Source: Micropruina glycogenica
GTDB lineage: Bacteria; Actinomycetota; Actinomycetes; Propionibacteriales; Propionibacteriaceae
NCBI RefSeq assembly: GCF_039524395.1
Contig: NZ_BAAAGO010000016.1
Direction: 5' to 3' (one strand)
DNA length: 64,000 nucleotides
Both the position numbers and the translations under genes were made by a program. Each line of letters opens with the position of its first letter. Position 1 is the stretch's first letter. Of the stretch, positions 42,877 through 51,202 are shown piece by piece. The notes under the pieces were generated by a model that was given only the letters and a program-made list of their open reading frames with translations, made no database searches and was not told where the DNA came from.

Positions 42877-44280
42877 ATGACGCCCTCCCCCGGCTCGCCG
42901 GACGCCCTGTTCGCGCGCAATCGCTGGACCTTCGGCATCGGCACCCTGGGCCGCGACATGGTCTACGCGCTGGTCAGCCTCTATCTGATCTTTTTTCTGA
43001 CCGAGGTGCTGAACGCGTCCGACACGTTCATGTGGTGGGCGGGTTGGCTGATCCTGGCCGCCCGGTTGTTCGACGCGGTGATGGACATCGTGATGGGGTC
43101 GATCGTCGACAACACCCGCAGCCGCTGGGGGCACTACAAGCCGTGGATCCTTGCCGGCGCTCTGGCCTCGTCGGTCTGCACGGTGCTGCTGTTCACCGAC
43201 CTGCACCTGCCGGACGCCGCCTACGTCGCCGTCTTCGCGCTGCTGTACCTACTGTGGGGGCTCACCTGGACGATGAACGACATTCCGTACTGGTCACTGC
43301 TTCCCGCGTTGACCCTCGACCAGCAGCAGCGTGAGCGGATCGGCGCACTCGCCAAGATCTTCAGCACCATCGGTCTGTTCAGCGTGGTGGTGGCCATCCT
43401 TCCGGTGACCAAGGGGCTGGGCAACGACACCCGCGCCTGGCTGCTGTTCACCGCGGGCGTGGTGGTGATCATGCTGGCCGGGCAGGCGGTGACCCTGATC
43501 GGCGTCCGAGAGCCGAAGCTGGCCGTCGAGCAGCCCAAGGTCACCCTGCGGGAGCTGTGGTCGGTGGTGGTGGGCAACGACCAGCTGCTGTGGACGGCGA
43601 TCTCGATGGTGCTGTTCATGACCGGCTATGTCACCACGACGTCGTTCGGCACCTACTTCTTCAAGTACGCCTACCGGGACGAGAACATGTACACCCCGTT
43701 CGGCGCCGTGCTGGGCGTCGCCCAGCTGACCGGCTTTCTGATCTTTCCGCTGTTCCGGCGACGGTTCAGCCGGCGCACTCTGTACACCGCCGCCACCGGG
43801 TCGATCGTGGCCGGCTACGTGCTGTTCTTCTTCTCACCGATGAACATGATCTGGATCGGCATCGCCGGGCTGATGCTGTTCGTCGGACAGGCGTTCGTGG
43901 TGCTGCTGATGCTGGTGTTCATCACCGACTGCATCGAGTACGGGCACTGGAAGCTCGGCCGCCGTAACGCCGCGGTGACCTTCGCGTTGCAGCCGTTCAT
44001 CAACAAGGTCGGCGCCGCACTGGCCACGCAGATCGTGAGCGTGGTGGTGATCGTGTCGGGGATCAACTCGGCGCCGACACCCGACGACGTGAGCGCGAAC
44101 GGGTTGTTGCTGATGCGGATGGCGATGCTGGTGCTGCCGTTGATCCTGATCGTGGCCGGTTATCTGATCTACCGGGCCAAGTACCGCATCGACGAGGCTT
44201 TCTACGCGCGAATCGTCGCTGACTTGCGGGAGCGCGGTCAGCTGACCACCGACCAGGGCGTCGGAGAGCAGGCCCGCTGA
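42877..44280 (+). CDS. GPH-family sugar:cation symporter
   Basis: A 467-residue transporter with about twelve helices, of the glycoside-pentoside-hexuronide (MelB) family. GIGTLGRDMVYALVSLYLIFFLTEV, DAVMDIVMGSIVDNTRSRWGHYKPWI (the MelB-type cation/sugar Asp-rich helix and cytoplasmic loop) and LTWTMNDIPYWSLLPAL are diagnostic. It would import a glycoside by Na+/H+ symport. ATG 42877 has TACCCT six bases upstream, a leaderless pattern. The GC-rich coding style differs from the decayed gene just before it. Confidence 0.92.
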   Translation: MTPSPGSPDALFARNRWTFGIGTLGRDMVYALVSLYLIFFLTEVLNASDTFMWWAGWLILAARLFDAVMDIVMGSIVDNTRSRWGHYKPWILAGALASSVCTVLLFTDLHLPDAAYVAVFALLYLLWGLTWTMNDIPYWSLLPALTLDQQQRERIGALAKIFSTIGLFSVVVAILPVTKGLGNDTRAWLLFTAGVVVIMLAGQAVTLIGVREPKLAVEQPKVTLRELWSVVVGNDQLLWTAISMVLFMTGYVTTTSFGTYFFKYAYRDENMYTPFGAVLGVAQLTGFLIFPLFRRRFSRRTLYTAATGSIVAGYVLFFFSPMNMIWIGIAGLMLFVGQAFVVLLMLVFITDCIEYGHWKLGRRNAAVTFALQPFINKVGAALATQIVSVVVIVSGINSAPTPDDVSANGLLLMRMAMLVLPLILIVAGYLIYRAKYRIDEAFYARIVADLRERGQLTTDQGVGEQAR

Positions 44281-44281
44281 C

Positions 44282-44340
44282 GAGATCCCGGCGTTCGCCG
44301 GAATGACGGGTCGGGTCATTCCGGCGAATGCCGGAATCTC
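44282..44340. repeat. REP-like palindrome, copy 1
   Basis: Arms 44282-44307 and 44315-44340 are inverted repeats of 26 bases with two mismatches around a seven-base spacer. They share ATCCCGGC, TTCGCCGG and ATGAC with copy 2 at 45031. Directly follows the symporter stop. Confidence 0.85.
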
Positions 44341-44358
44341 CTGGTCGCAATCCAGCGG

Positions 44359-44387
44359 GTGTACCACCGAAGTGTCCGGTGGTACAC
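44359..44387. promoter_or_regulatory. Operator-like palindrome over the vapB promoter
   Basis: GTGTACCACCG (44359-44369) and CGGTGGTACAC (44377-44387) are perfect eleven-base inverted arms with a seven-base spacer. The right arm contains all but the last base of TACACT (44383-44388), the -10 candidate six bases before the vapB ATG. This position suits autorepression by a VapB-VapC complex, the usual control of such modules. Confidence 0.72.
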
Positions 44388-44394
44388 TCACCCC

Positions 44395-44658
44395 ATGCCG
44401 ACCAACCTCGGGCGCATTCAGGTCACTCAGACGCCGCCCGTCGCGGCGGCCCTCAAAGTCGCCGAGCTGGAGTGGCCGGACGTCCCTCGCGCCGAGCAGA
44501 TCACCCGCCTGCTGACTGCCGGCGCTGAAGCTGTCCGGGCCTCCCGCGCGGAGCGTGCAGCTGCCCGACGTTTGGTGTTGAACGAAACCCGGGGAAGCCT
44601 TCGCTCTGCTTATCCCAGAGACTATCTGGACGATCTGCGGCAGGACTGGGCGGAATGA
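44395..44658 (+). CDS. VapB-like antitoxin
   Basis: An 87-residue protein upstream of and overlapping a PIN-domain toxin by ATGA. It starts MPTNLGRIQVTQTPPVAAALKVAELEWP and continues with an Arg/Ala-rich helix (RASRAERAAARRL) and an acidic end (YLDDLRQDWAE), which may wrap the toxin. No classical ribbon-helix-helix or AbrB motif is obvious, so the type is named by position. ATG 44395 is placed by the leaderless TACACT and operator. Confidence 0.72.
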   Translation: MPTNLGRIQVTQTPPVAAALKVAELEWPDVPRAEQITRLLTAGAEAVRASRAERAAARRLVLNETRGSLRSAYPRDYLDDLRQDWAE

Positions 44659-45032
44659 TCGTGCTGGACGCGAGCGTGCTGATCGCCCATCTCGCGAACG
44701 ACGATATCCATGGCTCGGAGGCGTTCGAGATTCTCGACACGGAGGAGGAGTTGGCCATCCACCCGTTCACCCTCGCCGAGTGCTTGGTGGGTCCGGCTCG
44801 CTTGGGACGCGAGGAGGAGGCGTTGGCGATCATCGAACGGCTCGCCGTCGAGCAGGTGGCGGTGCCGACAGGTCAATCGCTCGCACTCGCACGGCTGCGA
44901 GCATCCACCCGGCTGAAGTTGCCCGATTGCTGCGTGCTGGCCGCGGTCCTGGAAACATCTGCCAGGGTGGCCACCTTCGACGCGGCGCTCGCGGACGCGG
45001 CAAAGCAGTTGGGCATCGCTGTTGCGGCGTAA
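44655..45032 (+). CDS. PIN-domain ribonuclease toxin (VapC)
   Basis: A 125-residue PIN nuclease. MIVLDASVLIAHL holds the first acidic residue, Glu in FTLAECLVG the second, and Asp in LKLPDCCVLAAVLE plus VATFDAAL the remaining metal ligands. This is the full VapC quartet. It would cleave a tRNA or rRNA when released from the antitoxin. Its stop codon TAA shares two bases with the second REP-like palindrome. Confidence 0.88.
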   Translation: MIVLDASVLIAHLANDDIHGSEAFEILDTEEELAIHPFTLAECLVGPARLGREEEALAIIERLAVEQVAVPTGQSLALARLRASTRLKLPDCCVLAAVLETSARVATFDAALADAAKQLGIAVAA

Positions 45033-45096
45033 ATCCCGGCCTTCGCCGGGATGACGGGCGGGACGGTTTTCGTCATTCCCGCGCACGCCGGGATCT
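45031..45096. repeat. REP-like palindrome, copy 2
   Basis: Arms 45031-45056 and 45071-45096 form an imperfect inverted repeat related to the copy at 44282 (common ATCCCGGC and ATGACG blocks). With copy 1 it brackets the VapBC pair. It also lies just before the rmlA stop and could act as a bidirectional terminator. Confidence 0.8.
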
Positions 45097-45127
45097 CGGT
45101 CTCGACAGGCTGTGAGACCAGCGGCGG

Positions 45128-45997
45128 TCAGGACAGCAGGGACGCCAGGTAGTCCCCGTACCCCGACTTGGCCAGAGCCTGCGCGCGTTGTGCGAGTCCC
45201 TCGTCGCTCAGGAAGCCCTGCCGCCAGGCGGCCTCTTCGGGGCAGCCCACCTGCAGGCCCTGCCGCGCCTGAATGGTGCGAACGAAGTTGCTGGCGTCGT
45301 TGAGCGAGTCGAAGGTGCCGGTGTCCAGCCAGGCGGTGCCCCGGGGAAGGATGGAGACCTGCAGCCGGCGGTCCTCCAGATAGACCCGGTTCACGTCGGT
45401 GATCTCGTACTCGCCGCGGGCGGACGGCGCCAGCTCGCTGGCGATGTCGACCACGTCCGAGCCGTAGAAGTAGAGCCCGGGCACCGCGTAGTGCGACTTG
45501 GGTAGCGCAGGCTTCTCCTCGATCGACACCGCGAGCCCGGCCGCGTCCAGCTCGACCACGCCGTACGCGGTCGGGTTCGCGACCCAGTAGCCGAAGATCA
45601 CGCCGCCGTCGATGTCGTTGAACCGGGTGAGCTGGTGACCAAGACCCTGCCCGTAGAAGATGTTGTCGCCGAGCACCAGGCAGCACGATTCGCCACCGAG
45701 AAACTCCGCGCCGATGGTGAACGCCTGGGCCAACCCCTTCGGCTCGGGCTGCACCGCGTAGCTGATCGAAATGCCGAACTGAGAACCGTCGCCAAGCAGC
45801 CGCTTGAAGGAGTCCTGCTCGTGGGGGGTATTGATCACCAGCACCTCGGAAATACCCGCAAAGATCAGCGTCGACAACGGGTAATAGATCATCGGCTTGT
45901 CGTACACGGGCACCAGCTGCTTGCTGCTGCCCATCGTGATCGGATGCAGCCGGGTTCCTGAGCCCCCTGCCAGAATGATGCCGCGCATGCGCGGCAT
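45128..45997 (-). CDS. rmlA: Glucose-1-phosphate thymidylyltransferase
   Basis: A 289-residue enzyme making dTDP-glucose, first step of dTDP-L-rhamnose synthesis. RGIILAGGSGTRLHPIT is the nucleotide loop, and KQLVPVYDKPMIYYPLSTL, QPEPKGLAQAF, LVLGDNIFYGQGL, FGYWVANPTAYGVVE and WLDTGTFDSL are diagnostic. ATG 45997 has GTGGAACA just upstream; ATG 45988 (starting MRGI) is an alternative. It is divergent from rmlB, with 46 bases between. Confidence 0.94.
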   Translation of the reverse strand: MPRMRGIILAGGSGTRLHPITMGSSKQLVPVYDKPMIYYPLSTLIFAGISEVLVINTPHEQDSFKRLLGDGSQFGISISYAVQPEPKGLAQAFTIGAEFLGGESCCLVLGDNIFYGQGLGHQLTRFNDIDGGVIFGYWVANPTAYGVVELDAAGLAVSIEEKPALPKSHYAVPGLYFYGSDVVDIASELAPSARGEYEITDVNRVYLEDRRLQVSILPRGTAWLDTGTFDSLNDASNFVRTIQARQGLQVGCPEEAAWRQGFLSDEGLAQRAQALAKSGYGDYLASLLS

Positions 45998-46043
45998 TGT
46001 TCCACGGCCGAACGACCGTCCGCGAACCAATAGGATCACCACC

Positions 46044-47042
46044 ATGTCTTCGCTTCTCGTCACAGGCGGGGCCGGGTTCATCGGCAGCAACTTCGTGCGG
46101 CACGTACTGGCCACCACCGATCACAACGTCACCGTGCTCGACGCCATCACCTACGCTGGCAACGCGGCCTCGTTGGACGGGCTGCCCGAAGACAGGTTCC
46201 GGCTGGTGGTCGGGTCGGTGTGCGACGCCGACCTGGTGAACGACCTGGTCGCCGACCACGACGTCACGGTGCACTTCGCCGCCGAATCGCACAACGACAA
46301 CTCGCTCAACGACCCGTCGCCGTTCATCCAGACCAACCTGGTCGGCACCTACGAGCTGCTGCAGGCCGTCCGCCGCCACGACAAGCGCTACCACCACATC
46401 TCGACCGACGAGGTGTACGGCGACCTCGAACTGGACGATCCGGCGAAGTTCACCGAGAACACGCCCTACAACCCCTCCAGCCCCTACTCGTCAACGAAGG
46501 CGGGCTCCGACCTGTTGGTGCGGGCGTGGGTGCGCAGCTTCGGCGTGCAGGCCACGATCAGCAACTGCTCGAACAACTACGGGCCCTACCAGCACGTCGA
46601 GAAGTTCATTCCGCGCCAGATCACCGGCCTGATCGACGGCGTTCGGCCCAAGCTGTACGGAGCGGGTGAGAACGTGCGCGACTGGATTCACGTCGACGAC
46701 CACAACTCGGCGGTGCTGCGCATCATCGACGACGGCGTGATCGGCGAGACCTACCTGATCGGCGCCGACGGCGAGATGAACAACAAGTCGGTCATCGAGT
46801 TGATCCTCGAACTGATGGACCAGCCGACCGACGCCTACGACCACGTCAACGACCGGCCGGGTCACGACATGCGCTACGCCATCGACGCCACCCGACTGCG
46901 CACCGAACTCGGCTGGACGCCCACCTACCGCGACTTCCGCTCGGGCCTGGCCGCCACCATCGACTGGTACCGCGCCAACGAAGACTGGTGGCGTCCGATG
47001 AAAGCCGCCACAGAGGCCAAGTACGCGAAGACCGGCCAGTGA
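46044..47042 (+). CDS. rmlB: dTDP-glucose 4,6-dehydratase
   Basis: A 332-residue extended SDR forming dTDP-4-keto-6-deoxyglucose. LLVTGGAGFIGSNFVRHVL is the NAD motif, HFAAESHNDNSLNDP and HISTDEVYGDLEL are diagnostic, and YSSTKAGSDLLVRAW carries YxxxK. The rest, including NCSNNYGPYQHVEKFIPR, matches RmlB. TAGGAT at 46031-46036 is seven bases before the ATG and may be a -10 of a leaderless mRNA. It overlaps the fused rmlC-rmlD by GTGA. Confidence 0.95.
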   Translation: MSSLLVTGGAGFIGSNFVRHVLATTDHNVTVLDAITYAGNAASLDGLPEDRFRLVVGSVCDADLVNDLVADHDVTVHFAAESHNDNSLNDPSPFIQTNLVGTYELLQAVRRHDKRYHHISTDEVYGDLELDDPAKFTENTPYNPSSPYSSTKAGSDLLVRAWVRSFGVQATISNCSNNYGPYQHVEKFIPRQITGLIDGVRPKLYGAGENVRDWIHVDDHNSAVLRIIDDGVIGETYLIGADGEMNNKSVIELILELMDQPTDAYDHVNDRPGHDMRYAIDATRLRTELGWTPTYRDFRSGLAATIDWYRANEDWWRPMKAATEAKYAKTGQ

Positions 47043-48424
47043 GCGGGCTCACCGTGCGGCAGACCCCCATCGAGGGCCTGCTGGTGTTCGACATTCCCCT
47101 GCACGGCGACGCCCGGGGCTGGTTCAAAGAGAACTGGCAGCGGGCCAAGATGCTCGAGTTGGGCCTGCCCGACTTCGGCCCGGTACAGAACAACATGTCG
47201 TTCAACGCCGCCGCCGGTTCGACCCGTGGCCTGCATGCCGAGCCGTGGGACAAGATGATCTCACTGGCCAACGGACGCATCTTCGGCGCCTGGGTCGACC
47301 TGCGCCCGGGCGACGGCTTCGGCACCGTGTTCACTCTCGAACTCGGCCCCGAAACGGCGGTGTTCGTGCCGCGAGGGGTCGCCAACGGCTATCAGGCACT
47401 CGCCCCCGACACGGTCTACAGCTACCTGGTCAACGAACATTGGAGCCCGGATGCCCGCGGCTCGTACACCTACCTGAACCTGGCTGACGAGACCGTTGCG
47501 ATCGACTGGCCCATTCCGCTGTCGCAAGCGGAGATCTCGGCCGCGGACGCCGCCCACCCGCGACTCGCGGACGTCACGCCGATGGCGCCCAAGCGCACCG
47601 TGGTCGTGGGCTGCAAAGGCCAACTCGGCCGTGCCCTGACGGCCCTGTTGCCCGGCTCCCTCGGCCTCGACCTGCCCGAGTTCGACCTGCGCGACCCGGC
47701 CGCGATCGCGTCGGTGCCGTGGGGGCAGGTGGGCACGATCATCAACGCCGCCGCCTACACCTCCGTCGACGCCGCCGAGACCCACGAGGGACGCCGCGCG
47801 TGCTGGGACGTCAATGTCGCCTGCCTGAGTCGGCTGGTTGAGGTGGCCCGCCAGCATCGGATCCCACTTGTCCACGTCTCCACCGACTACGTGTTCGACG
47901 GCACCGCAGAGACCCACACCGAGCACGAGGCGTTCAGCCCGCTGGGCGTCTACGGCCAGACCAAGGCCGCGGGTGACGCCCTAGTGGCGACGCTCCCCCG
48001 GCACTGGATCGTGCGCACCTCATGGGTCATCGGCGACGGCAACAACTTCGTGCGCACCATGGCGAATTTGGCCGACAAAGGCGTCAAACCCAGCGTGGTC
48101 GGTGACCAGTACGGACGACTGACCTTCACCACCGACCTGGCGGCCGGCATCGTGCACCTGATCAGCACCAACGCTCCGGGAGGCACCTACAACCTGACCA
48201 ACACCGGCCCCACCCAGAGCTGGGCCGACATCGCCAAGCGGGTCTTCGAACTGCGTGGACGCTCCGCCGACGACGTCACCGAGGTGACCACCGCGGAGTA
48301 CTTCGCCGACAAGCCGGGCATGGCGCCCCGCCCCACCCACAGCACCCTGGCACTGAGCAAACTCGCCGAAGCCGGCTTCGAGCCGGCGAACGCCGACGAT
48401 CGGCTGCGCGAGTACTTGGGCTAA
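47039..48424 (+). CDS. Fused dTDP-4-dehydrorhamnose 3,5-epimerase / reductase
   Basis: A 461-residue fusion finishing dTDP-L-rhamnose. Residues 1 to about 180 are an RmlC cupin (GWFKENWQRAKM, VQNNMSFNAAAGSTRGLHAEPWDK with the catalytic RGLH, VPRGVANGYQAL). From about 185 an RmlD reductase starts with VVVGCKGQLGRALTALL and continues with INAAAYTSVDAAE, HVSTDYVFDGTAETHTE and YGQTKAAGD (YxxxK). GTG 47039 overlaps the rmlB stop. Known actinobacterial rml loci also contain such fusions. Confidence 0.93.
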   Translation: MSGLTVRQTPIEGLLVFDIPLHGDARGWFKENWQRAKMLELGLPDFGPVQNNMSFNAAAGSTRGLHAEPWDKMISLANGRIFGAWVDLRPGDGFGTVFTLELGPETAVFVPRGVANGYQALAPDTVYSYLVNEHWSPDARGSYTYLNLADETVAIDWPIPLSQAEISAADAAHPRLADVTPMAPKRTVVVGCKGQLGRALTALLPGSLGLDLPEFDLRDPAAIASVPWGQVGTIINAAAYTSVDAAETHEGRRACWDVNVACLSRLVEVARQHRIPLVHVSTDYVFDGTAETHTEHEAFSPLGVYGQTKAAGDALVATLPRHWIVRTSWVIGDGNNFVRTMANLADKGVKPSVVGDQYGRLTFTTDLAAGIVHLISTNAPGGTYNLTNTGPTQSWADIAKRVFELRGRSADDVTEVTTAEYFADKPGMAPRPTHSTLALSKLAEAGFEPANADDRLREYLG

Positions 48425-48534
48425 GTGACCCCTACCACCTCGGTCCCGTAGTCCCACCCAGGGGTGACCCGCGGAACCGCGCGGCCCGCCTACTATGGAT
48501 GGCTGAGCGCACACGCAGTGGGGGGAGATCAGTC

Positions 48535-49566
48535 GTGAGCGATCATGAGGCACGCCCGGCCGGAGACGAGCCGTCCGGCCTGCACATGGACGACCTGTTG
48601 ACCGACGAGGCGCCGGGCAACGCACAGCCCAAGCGAGCTTTTCGGCGGTGGCTGATCGTGCTGGGTGTACTGGTCACCGCACTCGTCGTCGGTTTCGCGT
48701 CCGTGGTGGTGTGGGGGGTCGGCCAACTCAATGCCGTGAAGCGTGAGCCGGGCCTGCTGCCGCCCGAAGCGTCCACCACGACCAACACCACCGACTTGGA
48801 CGACCAGCCGCTCAACTTTCTGCTGTTGGGTTCGGACTCTCGCGGCGACGATCGCGGCCGTTCCGACGTGATGATGCTGGTGCACGCCGACCCGAGCCGC
48901 GACCGGCTGTACCTGATCTCACTGCCACGCGATCTCTGGGTGCCGATTCCGGGGCACGGCACGAACAAGATCAACGCCGCCTATGCGTTCGGGGGTGCTC
49001 CGCTGGCCGTGCGCACCGTCGAGAACCTGCTGAAGATTCACATCGACCACGTCGCCCTCACCGACTTCGAGGGCTTCTTCAACCTTATCGATGACCTGGG
49101 CGGGGTGCAGGTGTTCAACGAGAACGCCTCGGAGAACGACGGGGTGGTCTTTCCACGCGGCGACCTGAAGCTCACCGGCCAGACCGCGCTTTTGTACGTT
49201 CGTGAGCGGTACGACCTGCCGCGCGGCGACTTCGACCGGGCCGAACGGCAGCGGTTGGTGATCAAGGCGATCGTAGACAAGCTGGCCAGTAGCAAAACCC
49301 TCACCGACCCGTCCAAGTTGTTGGCAGTGATCGGTCGGTTGTCGAAGTCGGTGACGCTCGACGACTCGTTGACCAACAAGCGGATCATCGCTTTGGTGCA
49401 GACGCTGCAACTGACCTCTGACCAGGTCATCGACCAGTTTCAGGTGCCGGTGGCCGGTTTTGGCACCTCGGCGGACGGCGCCAGCTACGTCAAACCCAAC
49501 AACAAGCGCATGGCGGAACTGGCCGCCGCTCTCAACTCGGGGCAGTTGAGCACCTACCAGCCGTGA
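48535..49566 (+). CDS. LytR-CpsA-Psr (LCP) cell-wall glycopolymer ligase
   Basis: A 343-residue membrane-anchored LCP protein, with an anchor about 36-60 (RWLIVLGVLVTALVVGFASVVV) and an extracellular LCP domain. LLLGSDSRGDDRGRSDVMMLVHADPSRDRLYLISLPRDLWV contains the conserved Asp/Arg residues that bind the polyprenyl pyrophosphate head. KINAAYAFGG and YVRERYDLPRGDFDRAERQR are also typical. It would attach the rhamnose-containing polymer to peptidoglycan. GTG 48535 follows GGGGGAG. Confidence 0.92.
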   Translation: MSDHEARPAGDEPSGLHMDDLLTDEAPGNAQPKRAFRRWLIVLGVLVTALVVGFASVVVWGVGQLNAVKREPGLLPPEASTTTNTTDLDDQPLNFLLLGSDSRGDDRGRSDVMMLVHADPSRDRLYLISLPRDLWVPIPGHGTNKINAAYAFGGAPLAVRTVENLLKIHIDHVALTDFEGFFNLIDDLGGVQVFNENASENDGVVFPRGDLKLTGQTALLYVRERYDLPRGDFDRAERQRLVIKAIVDKLASSKTLTDPSKLLAVIGRLSKSVTLDDSLTNKRIIALVQTLQLTSDQVIDQFQVPVAGFGTSADGASYVKPNNKRMAELAAALNSGQLSTYQP

Positions 49567-49636
49567 CTCCCAGGCCGGTCTCAGGGCGGGCGAGACCGTG
49601 CGTTCGGCAGCCGTCGGCTTCGCTACCGTGATGGTC

Positions 49637-50938
49637 ATGGACGTCCATGAGGCACTGGCCGATGTCGGGGTGCGGGTGCCCGATGTGTTGCTTCCGACCA
49701 CCGCCCTGGCGTCGTGGGCGGTGGTGGCGTGCGATCAGTTCACCAGCCAGCCCGACTACTGGCAGCAGGTGGAGCAGCTCGTGGGCGACGCGCCGTCGAC
49801 CCTGCGGCTGATCTTTCCCGAGGTGTACCTCGAACGGCCCGACCCCGACGCGCGCATCGCCGCCATCAACGACGCGATGGCGCGCTACGTCGACGAGGGT
49901 CTGTTCGTCCAGCACCCGCAGACCATGGTGTTGGTGCGCCGCGAAACCCGGCACGGCGTCGTCCGGTGGGGTTTGATCGTCGCTCTCGATCTGGAGCAGT
50001 ATTCGTGGCAGCCCGACGCGCGAACGCTCATTCGAGCGACGGAAGGCACGATTCTCGACCGGCTACCACCGCGGGTGCGCATCCGCGAGGCCGCGGCCCT
50101 GGAGTTGCCGCACATCATGGTGCTGATCAGCGACGCCCAACGCCAGGTCATCGAGCCGTTGGCCGCAGCGACCCCCCGCCTGACCCGCCTCTACGACACC
50201 GAGCTGATGCTGGGCGGCGGCAGGGTGACGGGGTGGGCGGTCGATGCCACGGCCGACCTCGAGGCCGTGAGCGACGGCCTGCTTGCGCTGCGAGCCGGGC
50301 TCGACCCCGCCAACCCGCTGCTGTTCGCCATGGGTGACGGGAATCACAGCTTCGCCACCGCCAAAAGCATCTGGGAAAACATCAAGTCCGCGATTCCGCA
50401 CGACCAGTGGGAGGGCCATCCTGCTCGCTACTGCCTGGTCGAGTTGGAGAACATCCATGACCCGGGGCTGGAGTTCGAACCGATCCACCGGGTGCTCTTC
50501 GGCGCCGACCGAGAAACCTTCGAGGCCGCATTGGCCACTCAGTGCAGCTCCTTCGAACGGGTGGCGGCGGCCGGTACCGATGAGGTGCTGGACGTGATCG
50601 AACAGCCCGGACATCAGGCGTTCGGCTACGTGGACGCCGACGGACCGGCCGTCTACCGACTGGACGAACCGCGCGCCAGCATCGCCGCCGGCACCCTGCA
50701 ACGCGTCATCGACGGGCTGACCGCCGCCGGTGCGGCGTCTGTTGACTACATCCACGGAGTCGAGGCGACCGACGACTTGGGCCGTGCGCCCGGCAACATC
50801 GGTGTGCTGCTGCCACAGGTGGCGAAAGACACGTTCTTCGACTCGATCGTGGCCGACGGAGCCTTGCCGCGAAAGACGTTCTCGCTCGGCGAGGCGCAAG
50901 ACAAGCGCTACTACCTCGAGGCCCGGGCCATTCGCTGA
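49637..50938 (+). CDS. DUF1015 family protein
   Basis: A 433-residue protein of the widespread, uncharacterised DUF1015 family. VLLPTTALASWAVVACDQFTSQPDYWQQVEQL near the start and LLFAMGDGNHSFATAKSIWE in the middle are the recognisable blocks; HYR/ARYCLVELENIHDPGLEFEPIHR follows. TACCGT at 49624-49629 stands seven bases before ATG 49637, favouring this start over ATG 49631. No function is inferred. Confidence 0.85.
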   Translation: MDVHEALADVGVRVPDVLLPTTALASWAVVACDQFTSQPDYWQQVEQLVGDAPSTLRLIFPEVYLERPDPDARIAAINDAMARYVDEGLFVQHPQTMVLVRRETRHGVVRWGLIVALDLEQYSWQPDARTLIRATEGTILDRLPPRVRIREAAALELPHIMVLISDAQRQVIEPLAAATPRLTRLYDTELMLGGGRVTGWAVDATADLEAVSDGLLALRAGLDPANPLLFAMGDGNHSFATAKSIWENIKSAIPHDQWEGHPARYCLVELENIHDPGLEFEPIHRVLFGADRETFEAALATQCSSFERVAAAGTDEVLDVIEQPGHQAFGYVDADGPAVYRLDEPRASIAAGTLQRVIDGLTAAGAASVDYIHGVEATDDLGRAPGNIGVLLPQVAKDTFFDSIVADGALPRKTFSLGEAQDKRYYLEARAIR

Positions 50939-51096
50939 GGGCCGGCGTCGGACGGCACCGTTGACCGTGTAGACCCGTCGCCTCTTCCGACTGCTTCGTA
51001 TAGACCGGCCATACGAGGTCGCGTAGTCAACTCGGCAACCCTCTCGGACTACGCAGTTCTACGTAGCGACACGCCGACGACCGATCTGGACCCACG
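50939..51096. other. Intergenic region with short inverted repeats
   Basis: TCGTAT/ATACGA (50996-51001, 51011-51016) and GCGTAGTC/GACTACGC (51021-51028, 51047-51054) are two adjacent inverted repeats without a T-run. They could end the DUF1015 transcript or serve as protein sites for the downstream gene. No coding sequence is seen. Confidence 0.45.
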
Positions 51097-51202
51097 TTGC
51101 CTCTGTTCCTCGCCTGTGCAAGAATCTGCATCGTGAGTTCCGGGGGGTACTCACGCGCGAGTTCGGGGGATCTCGCGAAAGTTTCCGGGGGGGAACCATT
51201 TC
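51097..51202 (+). promoter_or_regulatory. Promoter and structured G-rich 5' leader of the priming transferase
   Basis: TTGCCT (51097-51102), a 17-base spacer and AAGAAT (51120-51125) form a plausible promoter. The presumed transcript would start at the edge of two tandem hairpins: GTGAGT/ACTCAC (51133-51138, 51149-51154) and CGCGAG/CTCGCG (51156-51161, 51172-51177). Each exposes a TTCCGGGGGG or TTCGGGGGA loop. A third copy of the same TTTCCGGGGGGG sequence is the ribosome binding region itself. Confidence 0.55.

Noticed and set aside
45031..45096. A tRNA-like or transposon terminal structure
   Set aside because: The palindrome lacks a cloverleaf and anticodon, and no transposase gene adjoins it. 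It fits a REP-like element better.
44622..46397. A 591-codon minus-strand frame across vapBC, rmlA and rmlB
   Set aside because: It crosses four well-supported genes on both strands and two REP-like repeats; composition is that of an out-of-frame reading.
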